Assembly (NCBI RefSeq): GCF_005497185.1
Contig: NZ_RJTN01000011.1
Span: 1-64,000, forward strand
Reading direction: 5' to 3'
Origin: Pectobacterium polonicum
GTDB lineage: Bacteria; Pseudomonadota; Gammaproteobacteria; Enterobacterales; Enterobacteriaceae
Length of the DNA: 64,000 nucleotides
Of this stretch, positions 9,675-20,128 are shown one piece after another. The position numbers and the translations under genes were made by a program. Under the pieces are notes generated by a model that was not told the origin of the DNA, ran no database searches, and saw only the letters and a list, made by a program, of their open reading frames with translations. Every line of letters begins with the position of its first letter. Position 1 is the stretch's first letter.

Positions 9675-11048
9675 ATGTCGATACCGTCCGTTGACTGGGA
9701 TCTGGCCCTGATTCAAAAATATAACTATTCTGGGCCGCGTTATACGTCTTATCCCACAGCGTTAGAATTCAGTGAAGCTTACGATGAGCCTGCGTTTCAG
9801 CATGCCATTGCCCGTTATCCGCAGCGACCGCTGTCGCTGTATATCCACATCCCTTTTTGCCATCGGCTGTGCTATTTCTGCGGCTGTAATAAGCTGGTTA
9901 CGCGTCAGCAGCATAAAGCGGATGAATACCTTGATGTGCTGGAGCTGGAGATTCGCCAGCGCGCGCCGCTATTCGTCGGACGAACGGTGACGCAATTGCA
10001 TTGGGGCGGCGGTACGCCGACCTACCTGAATAAAGCACAGATTAGCCGGCTGATGTCGCTGCTGCGTGAGCTGTTCTCTTTTTCCGAGCAGGCTGAACTG
10101 TCGCTTGAAGTTGATCCGCGGGAAATTGAACTGGATGTTCTCGACCATCTACGTGCTGAAGGGTTTAACCGCCTTAGCATGGGGGTGCAGGATTTTAATA
10201 AAGATGTTCAGAAGCTGGTCAATCGCGAGCAGGATGAAGACTTTATCTTTGCCCTTATTGAACGGGCAAAGGCGCTTGGCTTCACCTCAACCAATATTGA
10301 TTTGATTTACGGTTTGCCGAAGCAAACGCCGGAAAGCTTCGCTTTTACGCTACAGCGCGTTGCGGAATTAAACCCGCACCGGCTTAGCGTCTTTAACTAT
10401 GCGCATTTACCTAGCCTATTCGCCGCACAGCGCAAAATTAAAGATGCGGATTTACCGAGCGCAGAACAAAAGCTGGATATTCTGCAACAGACGATTGGAT
10501 CGCTGACGCAGTCGGGCTATCAATTTATCGGTATGGATCACTTTGCTCGCCCTGACGATGAGCTGGCGGTGGCACAGCGAGAAGGGAAGCTGCATCGTAA
10601 TTTCCAGGGCTATACGACGCAGGGCGATAGCGATCTGCTTGGTATGGGCGTTTCGGCGATTAGTATGATCGGTGATAGTTATGCCCAGAACCAGAAAGAG
10701 CTGAAGCAGTATTATGCGCAGGTCAAAGACAAAGGAAATGGCTTGTGGCGTGGATTACAGCTGACGCGTGATGATTGTCTTCGCCGCGATGTGATTAAGA
10801 CGCTGATCTGTAATTTCCAACTCAGCTATGCCCCCATTGAAGCGGAATATGCTATCGATTTTAAAACCTACTTTGAGCAGGATTTAGCATTACTGGCACC
10901 GCTGGTGGCTGATGGGCTGGTGGATAGTCAGGAAGATGGGCTGGTGGTGACGCCGAAGGGACGTTTGCTGATCCGCAATATCTGTATGTGTTTTGATGTT
11001 TATTTACGTAGCAAGCTTAGGACACAGCAATTTTCCCGCGTGATTTAA
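9675..11048 (+). CDS. hemN: Oxygen-independent coproporphyrinogen III dehydrogenase HemN
   Basis: 457 residues. A radical-SAM enzyme that decarboxylates coproporphyrinogen III to protoporphyrinogen IX during anaerobic haem synthesis. The [4Fe-4S] cluster motif C62-x3-C66-x2-C69 (PFCHRLCYFCGC) is intact, with an extra Cys at 71. The SAM-binding GGGTPTYL and the IDLIYGLPKQT motif follow. A GGAGTGAG ribosome site precedes the ATG. Length equals E. coli HemN. Position between yihI and yshB/glnG is the E. coli arrangement. Confidence 0.96.
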   Translation: MSIPSVDWDLALIQKYNYSGPRYTSYPTALEFSEAYDEPAFQHAIARYPQRPLSLYIHIPFCHRLCYFCGCNKLVTRQQHKADEYLDVLELEIRQRAPLFVGRTVTQLHWGGGTPTYLNKAQISRLMSLLRELFSFSEQAELSLEVDPREIELDVLDHLRAEGFNRLSMGVQDFNKDVQKLVNREQDEDFIFALIERAKALGFTSTNIDLIYGLPKQTPESFAFTLQRVAELNPHRLSVFNYAHLPSLFAAQRKIKDADLPSAEQKLDILQQTIGSLTQSGYQFIGMDHFARPDDELAVAQREGKLHRNFQGYTTQGDSDLLGMGVSAISMIGDSYAQNQKELKQYYAQVKDKGNGLWRGLQLTRDDCLRRDVIKTLICNFQLSYAPIEAEYAIDFKTYFEQDLALLAPLVADGLVDSQEDGLVVTPKGRLLIRNICMCFDVYLRSKLRTQQFSRVI

Positions 11049-11050
11049 CC

Positions 11051-11090
11051 AAAAAAACAGCCAGTCGATGTTAGTACCGACTGGCTGTCC
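11051..11090. terminator. Convergent terminator between hemN and yshB
   Basis: An 11-bp perfect stem (ACAGCCAGTCG / CGACTGGCTGT, 11057-11067 with 11078-11088). The minus-strand copy is followed by seven Ts, so it is strongest for yshB. Read from hemN it has the stem but only a scattered T-tract. Confidence 0.85.
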
Positions 11091-11106
11091 TCTAACTTTT
11101 CGCTGA

Positions 11107-11244
11107 TCAACTAAAGAAGTTAATCAGAGCGGCACACAAAACGGCGGCAATAGCAGCCTGCGGCGAGTGACTTGCCGCAGAGCCAATTTCAGCGCCGTGT
11201 GTTGCAACGGAAAGTGTTGCCGCAGAAATCAATGAGTCCAGCAT
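11107..11244 (-). CDS. yshB: Small membrane protein YshB
   Basis: 45 residues, starting MLDSLISAATL. The C-terminal half (HSPQAAIAAVLCAAL) closely matches E. coli YshB, a 36-residue protein with the related block HTPQTAVAAVLCAAM. A consensus GGGAGG ribosome site lies 6 nt before the ATG, and a T-tailed terminator follows the stop. The gene occupies the E. coli yshB position between hemN and glnG. The hydrophobic C-terminal stretch is short for a membrane span. YshB is reported to aid intracellular replication of Salmonella, but its molecular role is unknown. The N-terminal region is about nine residues longer than in E. coli. Confidence 0.85.
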   Translation of the reverse strand: MLDSLISAATLSVATHGAEIGSAASHSPQAAIAAVLCAALINFFS

Positions 11245-11387
11245 GGTGTTCCTCCCGAATCAGCGACACGATCATACTGCTGACTCAAGGCAAGTAAAGG
11301 ACAAATTAATGACAATTTCGTGCGCCAGATTGTATTTTTTATCACCAAATTGCTTGTTAACAATTGAGCAATAAAAAAACAATCTCG

Positions 11388-12800
11388 CTACTCCATTCCC
11401 AGCTCTTTTAATTTACGCGTCAGGGTATTTCTGCCCCATCCCAGCAATCTTGCCGCTTCCTGTTTATGTCCCTGAGTATGCCGCAGTGCCGTTGTCAGTA
11501 GCGTTCTTTCCATTTCTGGTTGAGCTTCTGCCAGCAGGTTTTGATGACCGGAACGCAGTGCGCGATCGGCCCATTGTGCCAATAGCGTGGCCCAACTGTC
11601 TGGCAGAATATGCACGGTAGAATCGGGCGCGGTGGTCTCGAACAGTTCAGGCGGCAGATCTTGGATCAACACTTCCTGACCAGCGGCCATGACCGTCAAC
11701 CAGCGGCAGGTGTTCTCCAATTGGCGAACGTTGCCAGGCCACGGTAAACGGGTTAATGCCGTTTCTGCTTCTGGATGCAGATTCTTCGGCTCGACACCCA
11801 ACTCTTTGGCCGTGGCCTGCAAGAAATAACGTGCCAGACGGGGGATATCCTCCCGACGCTCACGTAGCGGCGGCAGATGAACGCGGATCACATTCAGGCG
11901 ATGAAACAGGTCATCACGGAATTTGCCTTCCTGCACGCGCTGCTCAAGATTTTGGTGCGTTGCCGCAATAATGCGGACATCTACTTTCACCGCTGCATAG
12001 CCACCAACGCGATAAAACTGTCCATCTGCCAATACGCGCAGCAGACGTGTTTGTACGTCTAGCGGCATATCGCCGATTTCATCCAGAAACAGCGTACCGC
12101 CATCGGCCTGCTCAAAGCGGCCCTGACGGATCTGGTTTGCGCCCGTAAACGCGCCTTTTTCATGGCCGAACAGTTCCGATTCGATCAGATCTTTAGGAAT
12201 AGCGGCCATATTCAGAGCGATAAAAGGGGCTTTGGTGCGCGGGCTATGGCGATGTAGGGCGTGCGCCACCAGCTCTTTACCGGTTCCTGATTCGCCGTTA
12301 ATCAGCACGCTGATCGACGAACGAGATAAACGACCGATAATGCGAAAGACATCCTGCATTGCTGGCGCTTCACCGATAATGTCCGTTGTTGGGCCATTAA
12401 TCGGTTGGCTACGTACCGGCTGCTGCTGTTCCAGATAATGGCTGATTGCGCGTTCAACTAGCGCAACGGCTTCATCAATATCAAACGGTTTCGGCAAATA
12501 ATCGAACGCACCTTGTTGATAAGCGCTGACGGCAGCATCCAGATCGGAATGTGCTGTCATAATGATGACCGGGAGCATCGGGTGGCGCTGTTTGATTTGC
12601 TGTAAGAGCGCTAATCCATCCATCCCTGGCATGCGGATGTCCGACAGCAGAACGTCAGGCGTTTGTGTGGCTAACGCATGTAATACCTGATTTCCGTTCT
12701 CAAACGTTGCGCAGGTTAAACCCGCACCAGCAAGCGCGCGCTCAAGCACCCAACGGATGGAGCTATCGTCATCGACAATCCAGACTATCCCTCGTTGCAT
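11388..12800 (-). CDS. glnG: Nitrogen regulation response regulator NtrC
   Basis: 470 residues, the sigma-54 activator of nitrogen-starvation genes. Domains: receiver (1-~120, phospho-acceptor Asp54 in [12 protein letters not shown]), AAA+ domain (~140-370, Walker A GESGTGKE and the sigma-54 contact loop GAFTGA), and a Fis-type DNA-binding helix-turn-helix at the C-terminus ([18 protein letters not shown]). The frame extends 19 codons upstream, but the family starts at [12 protein letters not shown] (12800). Last gene of glnA-glnL-glnG, 8 nt after glnL. Its protein binds the sites found upstream of glnA and glnL in this window. Confidence 0.97.
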   Translation of the reverse strand: MQRGIVWIVDDDSSIRWVLERALAGAGLTCATFENGNQVLHALATQTPDVLLSDIRMPGMDGLALLQQIKQRHPMLPVIIMTAHSDLDAAVSAYQQGAFDYLPKPFDIDEAVALVERAISHYLEQQQPVRSQPINGPTTDIIGEAPAMQDVFRIIGRLSRSSISVLINGESGTGKELVAHALHRHSPRTKAPFIALNMAAIPKDLIESELFGHEKGAFTGANQIRQGRFEQADGGTLFLDEIGDMPLDVQTRLLRVLADGQFYRVGGYAAVKVDVRIIAATHQNLEQRVQEGKFRDDLFHRLNVIRVHLPPLRERREDIPRLARYFLQATAKELGVEPKNLHPEAETALTRLPWPGNVRQLENTCRWLTVMAAGQEVLIQDLPPELFETTAPDSTVHILPDSWATLLAQWADRALRSGHQNLLAEAQPEMERTLLTTALRHTQGHKQEAARLLGWGRNTLTRKLKELGME

Positions 12801-12808
12801 TGTGAACC

Positions 12809-13858
12809 TCACTGGCGAATGGGCAGGTAAACCGAGAATTCGGTGTGTCCTGGCCAACTGTTAAATTCAATTTTACCGGAATGCTGATCGATAAGACTGC
12901 GGGCGATAGAAAGCCCTAAACCGGTTCCCCCTTCGCGTCCGCTTACCATCGGGTAAAACAGGGTGTCCTGTAGTTGAGCGGGTACGCCGGGGCCGTCATC
13001 TTCCACATCAATACGGGCGGCGAGGCGGTAGCGCACGCCGTGCAAGGTAAGCTGAAAAGCCGTGCGGGTACGTATCGTAATCGTTCCGCCTTCCTCACCC
13101 AGAGCCTGTAATGCATTGCGGGTAATATTCAGCAGTACCTGTTCAATCTGATCGGGGTCGTGCGTTAACTCAGGCAGGCTAGGATCATAATCTTTTACCA
13201 GCGTCACGTTGTCTGGCTTCTCCAGCGAAACAAGCTGGCAAACGCGTTCGGCGACCTGATGGATGCTTTGGGTGACGTGCAGACCGGGCTGCTGTGGCCC
13301 AAGCAGGCGATCAACCAGATTACGCAGGCGATCCGCCTGCTCAATAATGACCTTGGTGTATTCCGTCAATGCTGGATCGGGCAGCGCTTTGGCAAGCAAC
13401 TGCGCGGCTCCGCGTAATCCGCCAAGCGGATTTTTTATCTCATGCGCCAGGCCTCGGACCAAATCACGAGCGGCCTGCTGTTGTGCATGTTGAAGCTGTT
13501 CCTGACTGAGACGGCGCTGATTATCCATCGGCGCCATTTCCAGTAAGATAAAATCGTTTTGTACCCGCTGAGCGGTGAGCGACATGATGTGCGCTTTGCC
13601 ATCCACGACGAGGGTGACTTCGTTATCCGTAAAACCTTGCCCTGAATCCAGACTTTCACGCAGTAAATCGATATTTAGAGAAAAATATCCCAGCAAATCG
13701 GGCAGCGGTGTGCCAGATAATTTACGCGAGCTTTGTGCCAGTAATTGCTGTGCTGCCGGGTTGGAATAGTGAATCGCCAGATCGTTATCCAGCAATAAGA
13801 TGCTATTTATCAGGGAATTTAGGATCTGCCCAGCATCGGGCAGCGTGCCTGTTGCCAT
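12809..13858 (-). CDS. glnL: Nitrogen regulation sensor kinase NtrB
   Basis: 349 residues. A cytosolic histidine kinase/phosphatase that phosphorylates NtrC when PII signals nitrogen limitation. An N-terminal PAS domain (~5-110) is followed by the H-box [18 protein letters not shown] (His near 139) and a GHKL ATPase domain with N-box ([10 protein letters not shown]), DDGPGVP and [10 protein letters not shown] motifs. ATG at 13858 matches the E. coli start MATGT. An NtrC box lies 14 nt upstream of the start codon, so expression from the internal promoter should be repressed by NtrC, as known for glnLp in enteric bacteria. Confidence 0.97.
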   Translation of the reverse strand: MATGTLPDAGQILNSLINSILLLDNDLAIHYSNPAAQQLLAQSSRKLSGTPLPDLLGYFSLNIDLLRESLDSGQGFTDNEVTLVVDGKAHIMSLTAQRVQNDFILLEMAPMDNQRRLSQEQLQHAQQQAARDLVRGLAHEIKNPLGGLRGAAQLLAKALPDPALTEYTKVIIEQADRLRNLVDRLLGPQQPGLHVTQSIHQVAERVCQLVSLEKPDNVTLVKDYDPSLPELTHDPDQIEQVLLNITRNALQALGEEGGTITIRTRTAFQLTLHGVRYRLAARIDVEDDGPGVPAQLQDTLFYPMVSGREGGTGLGLSIARSLIDQHSGKIEFNSWPGHTEFSVYLPIRQ

Positions 13859-13871
13859 AACGCAGACTCCC

Positions 13872-13887
13872 GCACCAGCATGGTGCA
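13872..13887 (-). promoter_or_regulatory. NtrC-binding site at the glnL promoter
   Basis: GCACCAGCATGGTGCA is a near-perfect match to the enteric NtrC consensus TGCACC-N5-GGTGCA. It lies between the glnA terminator and the glnL start, where NtrC represses glnLp in E. coli. Confidence 0.9.
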
Positions 13888-13936
13888 TTTAGTGTGGATG
13901 ATGGATGTTACGTCGCAACGGCCAATGCCGGTGGTG

Positions 13937-13960
13937 AAAAAAGCCCATCCGAAGATGGGC
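13937..13960 (-). terminator. Terminator after glnA
   Basis: On the minus strand the stem GCCCATC-TTCG-GATGGGC is followed by TTTTTT, about 100 nt after the glnA stop. In E. coli an equivalent terminator lets only part of glnA transcription continue into glnLG. Confidence 0.88.
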
Positions 13961-14058
13961 TGAAGCGTTTCCACGGCAACAAAAACAAACTTCTTAGTAT
14001 TCTGTTGGTTATCGGTCACGGTCGGGTATCAGCACACCCAACCACGCCGAGGTAGAGA

Positions 14059-15468
14059 TTAAACGCTGTAGTACAGTTCGAACTCAACTGGGTGCGGCGT
14101 CATACGAACGCGGTCAATCTCAGATTTACGCAGTTCGATATACGCTTCGATAGCGTCGTCAGTGAACACGCCACCACGGGTCAGGAACTCGCGATCTTCG
14201 TTCAGTGCAGCCAAGGCCTCGTCCAGAGAACCTGCAACTTTTGGAATCTCTGCTTCTTCTTCCGGCGGCAGGTCGTACAGGTTTTTGTCCATTGCATCGC
14301 CAGGGTGGATTTTGTTGATGATGCCGTCAAGGCCAGCCATCAGCAGTGCAGCGAAGCACAGGTATGGGTTAGCTGCTGGGTCAGGGAAGCGCGCTTCGAT
14401 ACGACGAGCTTTCGGGCTAGCAACCACTGGGATACGGATTGAAGCAGAACGGTTACGGGCAGAGTAAGCCAGCATTACAGGGGCTTCATAGCCTGGGACC
14501 AGACGCTTGTATGAGTTAGTGGTTGGGTTCGCCAAGGCGTTGATGGCTTTAGCGTGCTTGATAACACCGCCGATGTAGAACAGAGCCAGTTCAGACAGGC
14601 CGCCGTATTTGTCGCCAGCGAACAGGTTAGTACCGTCTTTAGACAGAGACATATGGCAGTGCATACCAGAACCGTTATCACCGAACATAGGTTTTGGCAT
14701 GAAGGTTGCCGTTTTACCGTAGGCGTGAGCCACGTTATGCACGACATATTTGTAGATCTGAATTTCGTCCGCTTTTTTGGTCATAGTGTTGAAGCGGGTA
14801 GCCACTTCGTTCTGACCAGCAGTAGCTACTTCGTGGTGGTGAGCTTCAACAACCAGACCCATTTGCTCCATGGTCAAACACATAGCAGAACGGATGTCCT
14901 GCGCTGAGTCGACAGGTGGAACTGGGAAGTAGCCGCCTTTCAGACCTGGACGGTGACCTTTGTTACCGCCTTCGTATTCTTTACCGGAGTTCCAGTAAGC
15001 TTCGATATCATCGATAGCAACGTGGGAGCCGGACGTGCTGCTGCCGAAACGGATGTCATCAAACAGGAAGAATTCTGGCTCTGGCCCGAACAGTACGGTG
15101 TCGGCAATGCCAGAAGAACGCAGGAAATCTTCCGCACGTTTCGCGATAGAACGCGGGTCGCGGTCATAGCCCTGCATGGTGCCTGGCTCGAGGATGTCAC
15201 AACGAATGATCAGCGTAGAATCTTCGAAGAACGGATCGATCATCGCGGTGCTGGCATCCGGCATCAGAACCATGTCTGATTCGTTAATACCTTTCCAGCC
15301 GCCAATCGAGGAACCATCAAACATTTTACCTTCTTCGAAGAAGTCGGCATTGACTTGATGAGCCGGAATGGTGACGTGCTGCTCTTTACCTTTAGTATCC
15401 GTGAAGCGTAAATCAACAAACTTCACTTCGTGCTCATTCAGCATCGTCAAAACATGTTCTGCGGACAT
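14059..15468 (-). CDS. glnA: Glutamine synthetase, type I
   Basis: 469 residues, identical in length to the E. coli enzyme. It forms dodecamers that condense glutamate and ammonia with ATP hydrolysis, the main entry of nitrogen when ammonia is scarce. The beta-grasp N-domain has [13 protein letters not shown] and the DGSSIGGW loop. The catalytic domain has the EPEFF and H-E-V-A-T metal-binding motifs. The adenylylation tyrosine is Y398 in [10 protein letters not shown], so activity can be switched off by GlnE. The reading frame continues far upstream, but [14 protein letters not shown] with its GGGAGAA ribosome site sets the start at 15468. Confidence 0.98.
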   Translation of the reverse strand: MSAEHVLTMLNEHEVKFVDLRFTDTKGKEQHVTIPAHQVNADFFEEGKMFDGSSIGGWKGINESDMVLMPDASTAMIDPFFEDSTLIIRCDILEPGTMQGYDRDPRSIAKRAEDFLRSSGIADTVLFGPEPEFFLFDDIRFGSSTSGSHVAIDDIEAYWNSGKEYEGGNKGHRPGLKGGYFPVPPVDSAQDIRSAMCLTMEQMGLVVEAHHHEVATAGQNEVATRFNTMTKKADEIQIYKYVVHNVAHAYGKTATFMPKPMFGDNGSGMHCHMSLSKDGTNLFAGDKYGGLSELALFYIGGVIKHAKAINALANPTTNSYKRLVPGYEAPVMLAYSARNRSASIRIPVVASPKARRIEARFPDPAANPYLCFAALLMAGLDGIINKIHPGDAMDKNLYDLPPEEEAEIPKVAGSLDEALAALNEDREFLTRGGVFTDDAIEAYIELRKSEIDRVRMTPHPVEFELYYSV

Positions 15469-15548
15469 ACTTGGTTCTCCCGATTGGTCATTTATCGTCG
15501 TGGAACGAATATCGTTGTGGATTGATGTTGTTGCCGTGAGTAGACTAA

Positions 15549-15565
15549 AGCTAAAAGTGTGCCAA
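15549..15565 (-). promoter_or_regulatory. Sigma-54 promoter of glnA (glnAp2 equivalent)
   Basis: The minus strand reads TTGGCACACTTTTAGCTTT. The -24 GG and -12 GC are correctly spaced (TGGCAC-N5-TAGCT), 81 nt before the glnA start codon. E. coli glnAp2 has almost the same sequence. Confidence 0.9.
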
Positions 15566-15638
15566 CTTTTTAAATTCGTGCAATGTGTTGCCCCTTGGGG
15601 CTTTCTCACGTAAACCCACTGCACCATTATAGTCTAAA

Positions 15639-15653
15639 GCACCAAAATGGTGC
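15639..15653 (-). promoter_or_regulatory. NtrC enhancer site upstream of glnA
   Basis: GCACCAAAATGGTGC is a perfect NtrC palindrome, about 90 nt upstream of the sigma-54 promoter. A second, imperfect half site (GCACCATTATAGT) is at 15621-15633, giving the paired-site layout known for glnAp2 enhancers. Confidence 0.9.
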
Positions 15654-15714
15654 TCCATATGTGAATTATTGCACTTATTTAGTGCATTCATGTTCGCTTG
15701 TAGCGCTTTTGCAC

Positions 15715-15730
15715 CGTGAAAGGGATCACA
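15715..15730. promoter_or_regulatory. Probable CRP site in the glnA-typA intergenic region
   Basis: CGTGAAAGGGATCACA matches the CRP consensus TGTGA-N6-TCACA at 9 of 10 informative bases. In E. coli the sigma-70 promoter glnAp1 requires CRP. The site could also affect the divergent typA gene. Confidence 0.7.
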
Positions 15731-15837
15731 AAGCAGGCAGCTCTAGGTTGTTTATCATAGATGCTTGTGATCTTGTTTAGTCCCTCGATTAATACGTGTA
15801 CAATAGCGCGCTATTTCTAAATGCCTGAGGCAAAGCT

Positions 15838-17661
<1,824 letters not shown>

Positions 17662-17690
17662 TTTCAGACGGATTTGTCTTGTCACGCAAC

Positions 17691-17716
17691 AGGGCACCTT
17701 CGGGTGCCCTGAATTT
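17691..17716 (+). terminator. Terminator after typA
   Basis: AGGGCACC-TTCG-GGTGCCCT, an 8-bp stem with a stable UUCG loop, begins 30 nt after the stop and is followed by a modest T-tract (GAATTTTA). Confidence 0.85.
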
Positions 17717-17822
17717 TATGCGCTTTCTTCCACTTTAACCTTTCCTTATATTTCCTCCCTGTTCAGTTCCGCCATTTCCCGCTACAGTGAAAATCCTACG
17801 ATTACGTCAGGAGGTGGCTGCC

Positions 17823-18434
17823 ATGCTGTATATCTTTGATTTGGGTAATGTCGTCATTGATATTGATTTCAAAAGGGTATTGGGCGTCTGGAGTAATCTG
17901 AGCAGCGCGCCGCTCGCGACGCTGCAAGAGCGCTTTGTCATGGGCGAAGCGTTTGAACAGCATGAGCGGGGCGAAATTAGCGATGAGGAATTTGCCACCA
18001 GATTGTGTCAGGAAATGGGCATCGCTCTGAGCTTTGAGCAATTCACCGCTGGCTGGCAGGCTATTTTTGTCGCATTGCGTCTTGAGGTTATCGACATCAT
18101 GCAGCGTTTGCGTCAGGAAGGGCACCGCGTGGTGATTCTGTCGAATACCAATCGCCTCCACTGTTCACACTGGCCTGCGCTATTCCCAGAAGTGGCGACG
18201 GCAGCCGACAGGATCTATCTGTCGCAAGATATTGGATTACGTAAGCCTGAATTGGCGATTTATCACTATGTCCTGACAGAGGAAGGCGTTCCTCCTGCGC
18301 AGGCCGTGTTTTTTGACGATAATTCTGCAAATGTCGATGCCGCACAAAGCTTGGGAATTCACAGCATTCTGGTGACCGATCGTCACGTGGTTCCAGACTT
18401 TTTCGCGATGCAGACAACGACGGCCAAAGCATGA
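17823..18434 (+). CDS. yihX: HAD-family phosphatase YihX (alpha-D-glucose-1-phosphatase)
   Basis: 203 residues. A haloacid dehalogenase-type phosphatase; E. coli YihX prefers alpha-glucose-1-phosphate. Motif I is IFDLGNVVIDID, with the nucleophile Asp6. Motif II is VVILSNTN, the conserved lysine is in GLRKPE, and motif IV is FFDDNSANV. The AGGAGG ribosome site at 17809-17814 points to the ATG at 17823; an upstream in-frame start has no such site. It is followed by dtd in the same direction; the membrane gene yihY that separates them in E. coli is missing. Confidence 0.93.
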   Translation: MLYIFDLGNVVIDIDFKRVLGVWSNLSSAPLATLQERFVMGEAFEQHERGEISDEEFATRLCQEMGIALSFEQFTAGWQAIFVALRLEVIDIMQRLRQEGHRVVILSNTNRLHCSHWPALFPEVATAADRIYLSQDIGLRKPELAIYHYVLTEEGVPPAQAVFFDDNSANVDAAQSLGIHSILVTDRHVVPDFFAMQTTTAKA

Positions 18435-18498
18435 TTTATATTACAGGGGCGGACACAGCCCCTATTGGGAATGATAATATCGGGAGTAGTTGGGTTTT

Positions 18499-18936
18499 AT
18501 GATTGCGCTAATTCAGCGGGTTTCCAGCGCCAGCGTTACGGTAGAAGGTAATATCATTGGGGAAATCGATAAGGGTTTACTGATATTGCTGGGTGTTGAG
18601 CAGGGTGATGACGAACAAAAAGCCACACGACTTTGCGAGCGCGTGTTGGGCTACCGGATTTTCGGTGACGATGACGGGAAAATGAACCTCAATGTGTGTC
18701 AGGCTGGCGGCAATGTGCTGGTGGTTTCCCAGTTTACGCTGGTGGCCGATACGCAGCGTGGTATGCGACCTGGATTTTCTCGCGGTGCACATCCTTCAGA
18801 GGCCGATCGCCTCTATCAGTATTTTGTTGGACGGTGTCGTGAACAAGGTGTTCACACGGAAACGGGGCAATTTGCGGCGGATATGAAAGTGGCATTGGTG
18901 AATGACGGCCCGGTGACATTCTGGCTACAGACATAA
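18499..18936 (+). CDS. dtd: D-aminoacyl-tRNA deacylase
   Basis: 145 residues, equal to E. coli Dtd. The enzyme hydrolyses D-aminoacyl-tRNAs such as D-Tyr-tRNA(Tyr), keeping D-amino acids out of proteins. The motif VSQFTLVAD and the C-terminal [11 protein letters not shown], containing the cross-subunit Gly-cisPro motif, are intact. The start is the ATG at 18499; a TTG three codons earlier opens the same frame but is not conserved. It lies in a same-strand run yihX-dtd-yiiD. Confidence 0.96.
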   Translation: MIALIQRVSSASVTVEGNIIGEIDKGLLILLGVEQGDDEQKATRLCERVLGYRIFGDDDGKMNLNVCQAGGNVLVVSQFTLVADTQRGMRPGFSRGAHPSEADRLYQYFVGRCREQGVHTETGQFAADMKVALVNDGPVTFWLQT

Positions 18937-19023
18937 CGCTGTTGTTCCGTGTATCCGTTTGTTAGTCGTTTGAGATCTTATGAACCAGGGTGCAATAAAG
19001 CATCATTGGCTAGAGGAAGGGCT

Positions 19024-19965
19024 ATGTATCATCTGAGAGTACCTGAAAGCGCGGAAGAACTGGATGCGTACTATCAATTTCGCTGGGAAATGCTGCGTAA
19101 ACCCCTACACCAGCCGCTAGGCTCCGAGCGCGATGCCTATGACGCGCTGGCACATCACCAAACGGTGGTTGATGAGCAGGGGAAGCTGGTCGCGATTGGG
19201 CGTCTTTCTATCAATGCCGATAATGAGGCGGCAATCCGCTTTTTAGCCGTTCATCCCGACCTGCGGGGGAAAGGGTTAGGAACACTGCTTGCGATTACCC
19301 TGGAGTCTGTAGCACGTCAGGAAAGCGTCAAGCGCGTAGTCTGTAGCGCCCGTGAAGATGCAATGGATTTCTTCTCCAAGCTGGGCTTTGTTAATCAGGG
19401 GGAAATCACCGCGCCACAAACGACGCCAGTGCGTCACTTCCTGATGATCAAACCAGTGGCGACGCTGGATGATATTTTACACCGTCCTGACTGGTGCGGG
19501 CAGTTGCAACAGGCCTGGTATGAGCACATCCCTCTGAGTGAAAAAATGGGGGTGAGGATAAGCCAATACACTGGCAAAAAATTTATCACCACCATGCCTG
19601 AAGCGGGTAATCAGAACCCACACCACACGCTTTTTGCTGGCAGCATGTTTTCTCTCGCTACGCTCACCGGTTGGGGATTAATCTGGTTGTTGTTGCGTGA
19701 ACGGCACCTTGGTGGAACCATTATTCTGGCGGACGCACACATCCGCTACAGCGCGCCGGTGAGTGGTCGGCCGAGCGCGGTTGCTGATTTAGGCTCGCTG
19801 AGTGGCGATTTGGATCGCCTTGCGCGTGGACGTAAAGCTCGCGTGCAGTTAAACGTCGAGCTCTTTGGTGATGACAATAAAGGCGCGTTATTTGAAGGCG
19901 TTTATATTGTGCTGCCTGCTCAGCCGGATGCGCCATTGGAAAAGGGGGGATCGGAAGTCGATTAA
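19024..19965 (+). CDS. yiiD: GNAT/hotdog fusion protein YiiD (malonyl-ACP decarboxylase type)
   Basis: 313 residues. The N-terminal half (about 1-150) is a GNAT acetyltransferase-like domain with the acyl-CoA loop DLRGKGLGT. The C-terminal half is a hotdog thioesterase-like domain ([19 protein letters not shown] and the [13 protein letters not shown] strand). E. coli YiiD has been described as a malonyl-ACP decarboxylase (MadA) that feeds fatty acid initiation, also called FabY. The start was set at the ATG preceded by AGAGGAAGGG; the frame opens 25 codons earlier from a GTG without a ribosome site. E. coli YiiD has a short N-terminal extension, so the exact start remains open. Confidence 0.88.
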   Translation: MYHLRVPESAEELDAYYQFRWEMLRKPLHQPLGSERDAYDALAHHQTVVDEQGKLVAIGRLSINADNEAAIRFLAVHPDLRGKGLGTLLAITLESVARQESVKRVVCSAREDAMDFFSKLGFVNQGEITAPQTTPVRHFLMIKPVATLDDILHRPDWCGQLQQAWYEHIPLSEKMGVRISQYTGKKFITTMPEAGNQNPHHTLFAGSMFSLATLTGWGLIWLLLRERHLGGTIILADAHIRYSAPVSGRPSAVADLGSLSGDLDRLARGRKARVQLNVELFGDDNKGALFEGVYIVLPAQPDAPLEKGGSEVD

Positions 19966-20041
19966 CCCGTTACGGAGCCTTATGACGTTCTTCCCATCCG
20001 TACATCACGCTTCGCGCTATCCCGCAGTACCCTGTCAGAGT

Positions 20042-20065
20042 AACCCCGTGGTTTTCACGGGGTTT
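20042..20065 (+). terminator. Terminator after yiiD
   Basis: AACCCCGTG / CACGGGGTT stem (9 bp) with a GTTTT loop, followed by TTTATCCTATTTTT. It stands between the convergent genes yiiD and yicH. It is also the junction between two gene blocks that are separate in E. coli. Confidence 0.85.
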
Positions 20066-20128
20066 ATCCTATTTTTCATAATGTTATGACGCTATGGATG
20101 CTTTTGCACGTCTTTGAAAACGTAATAT

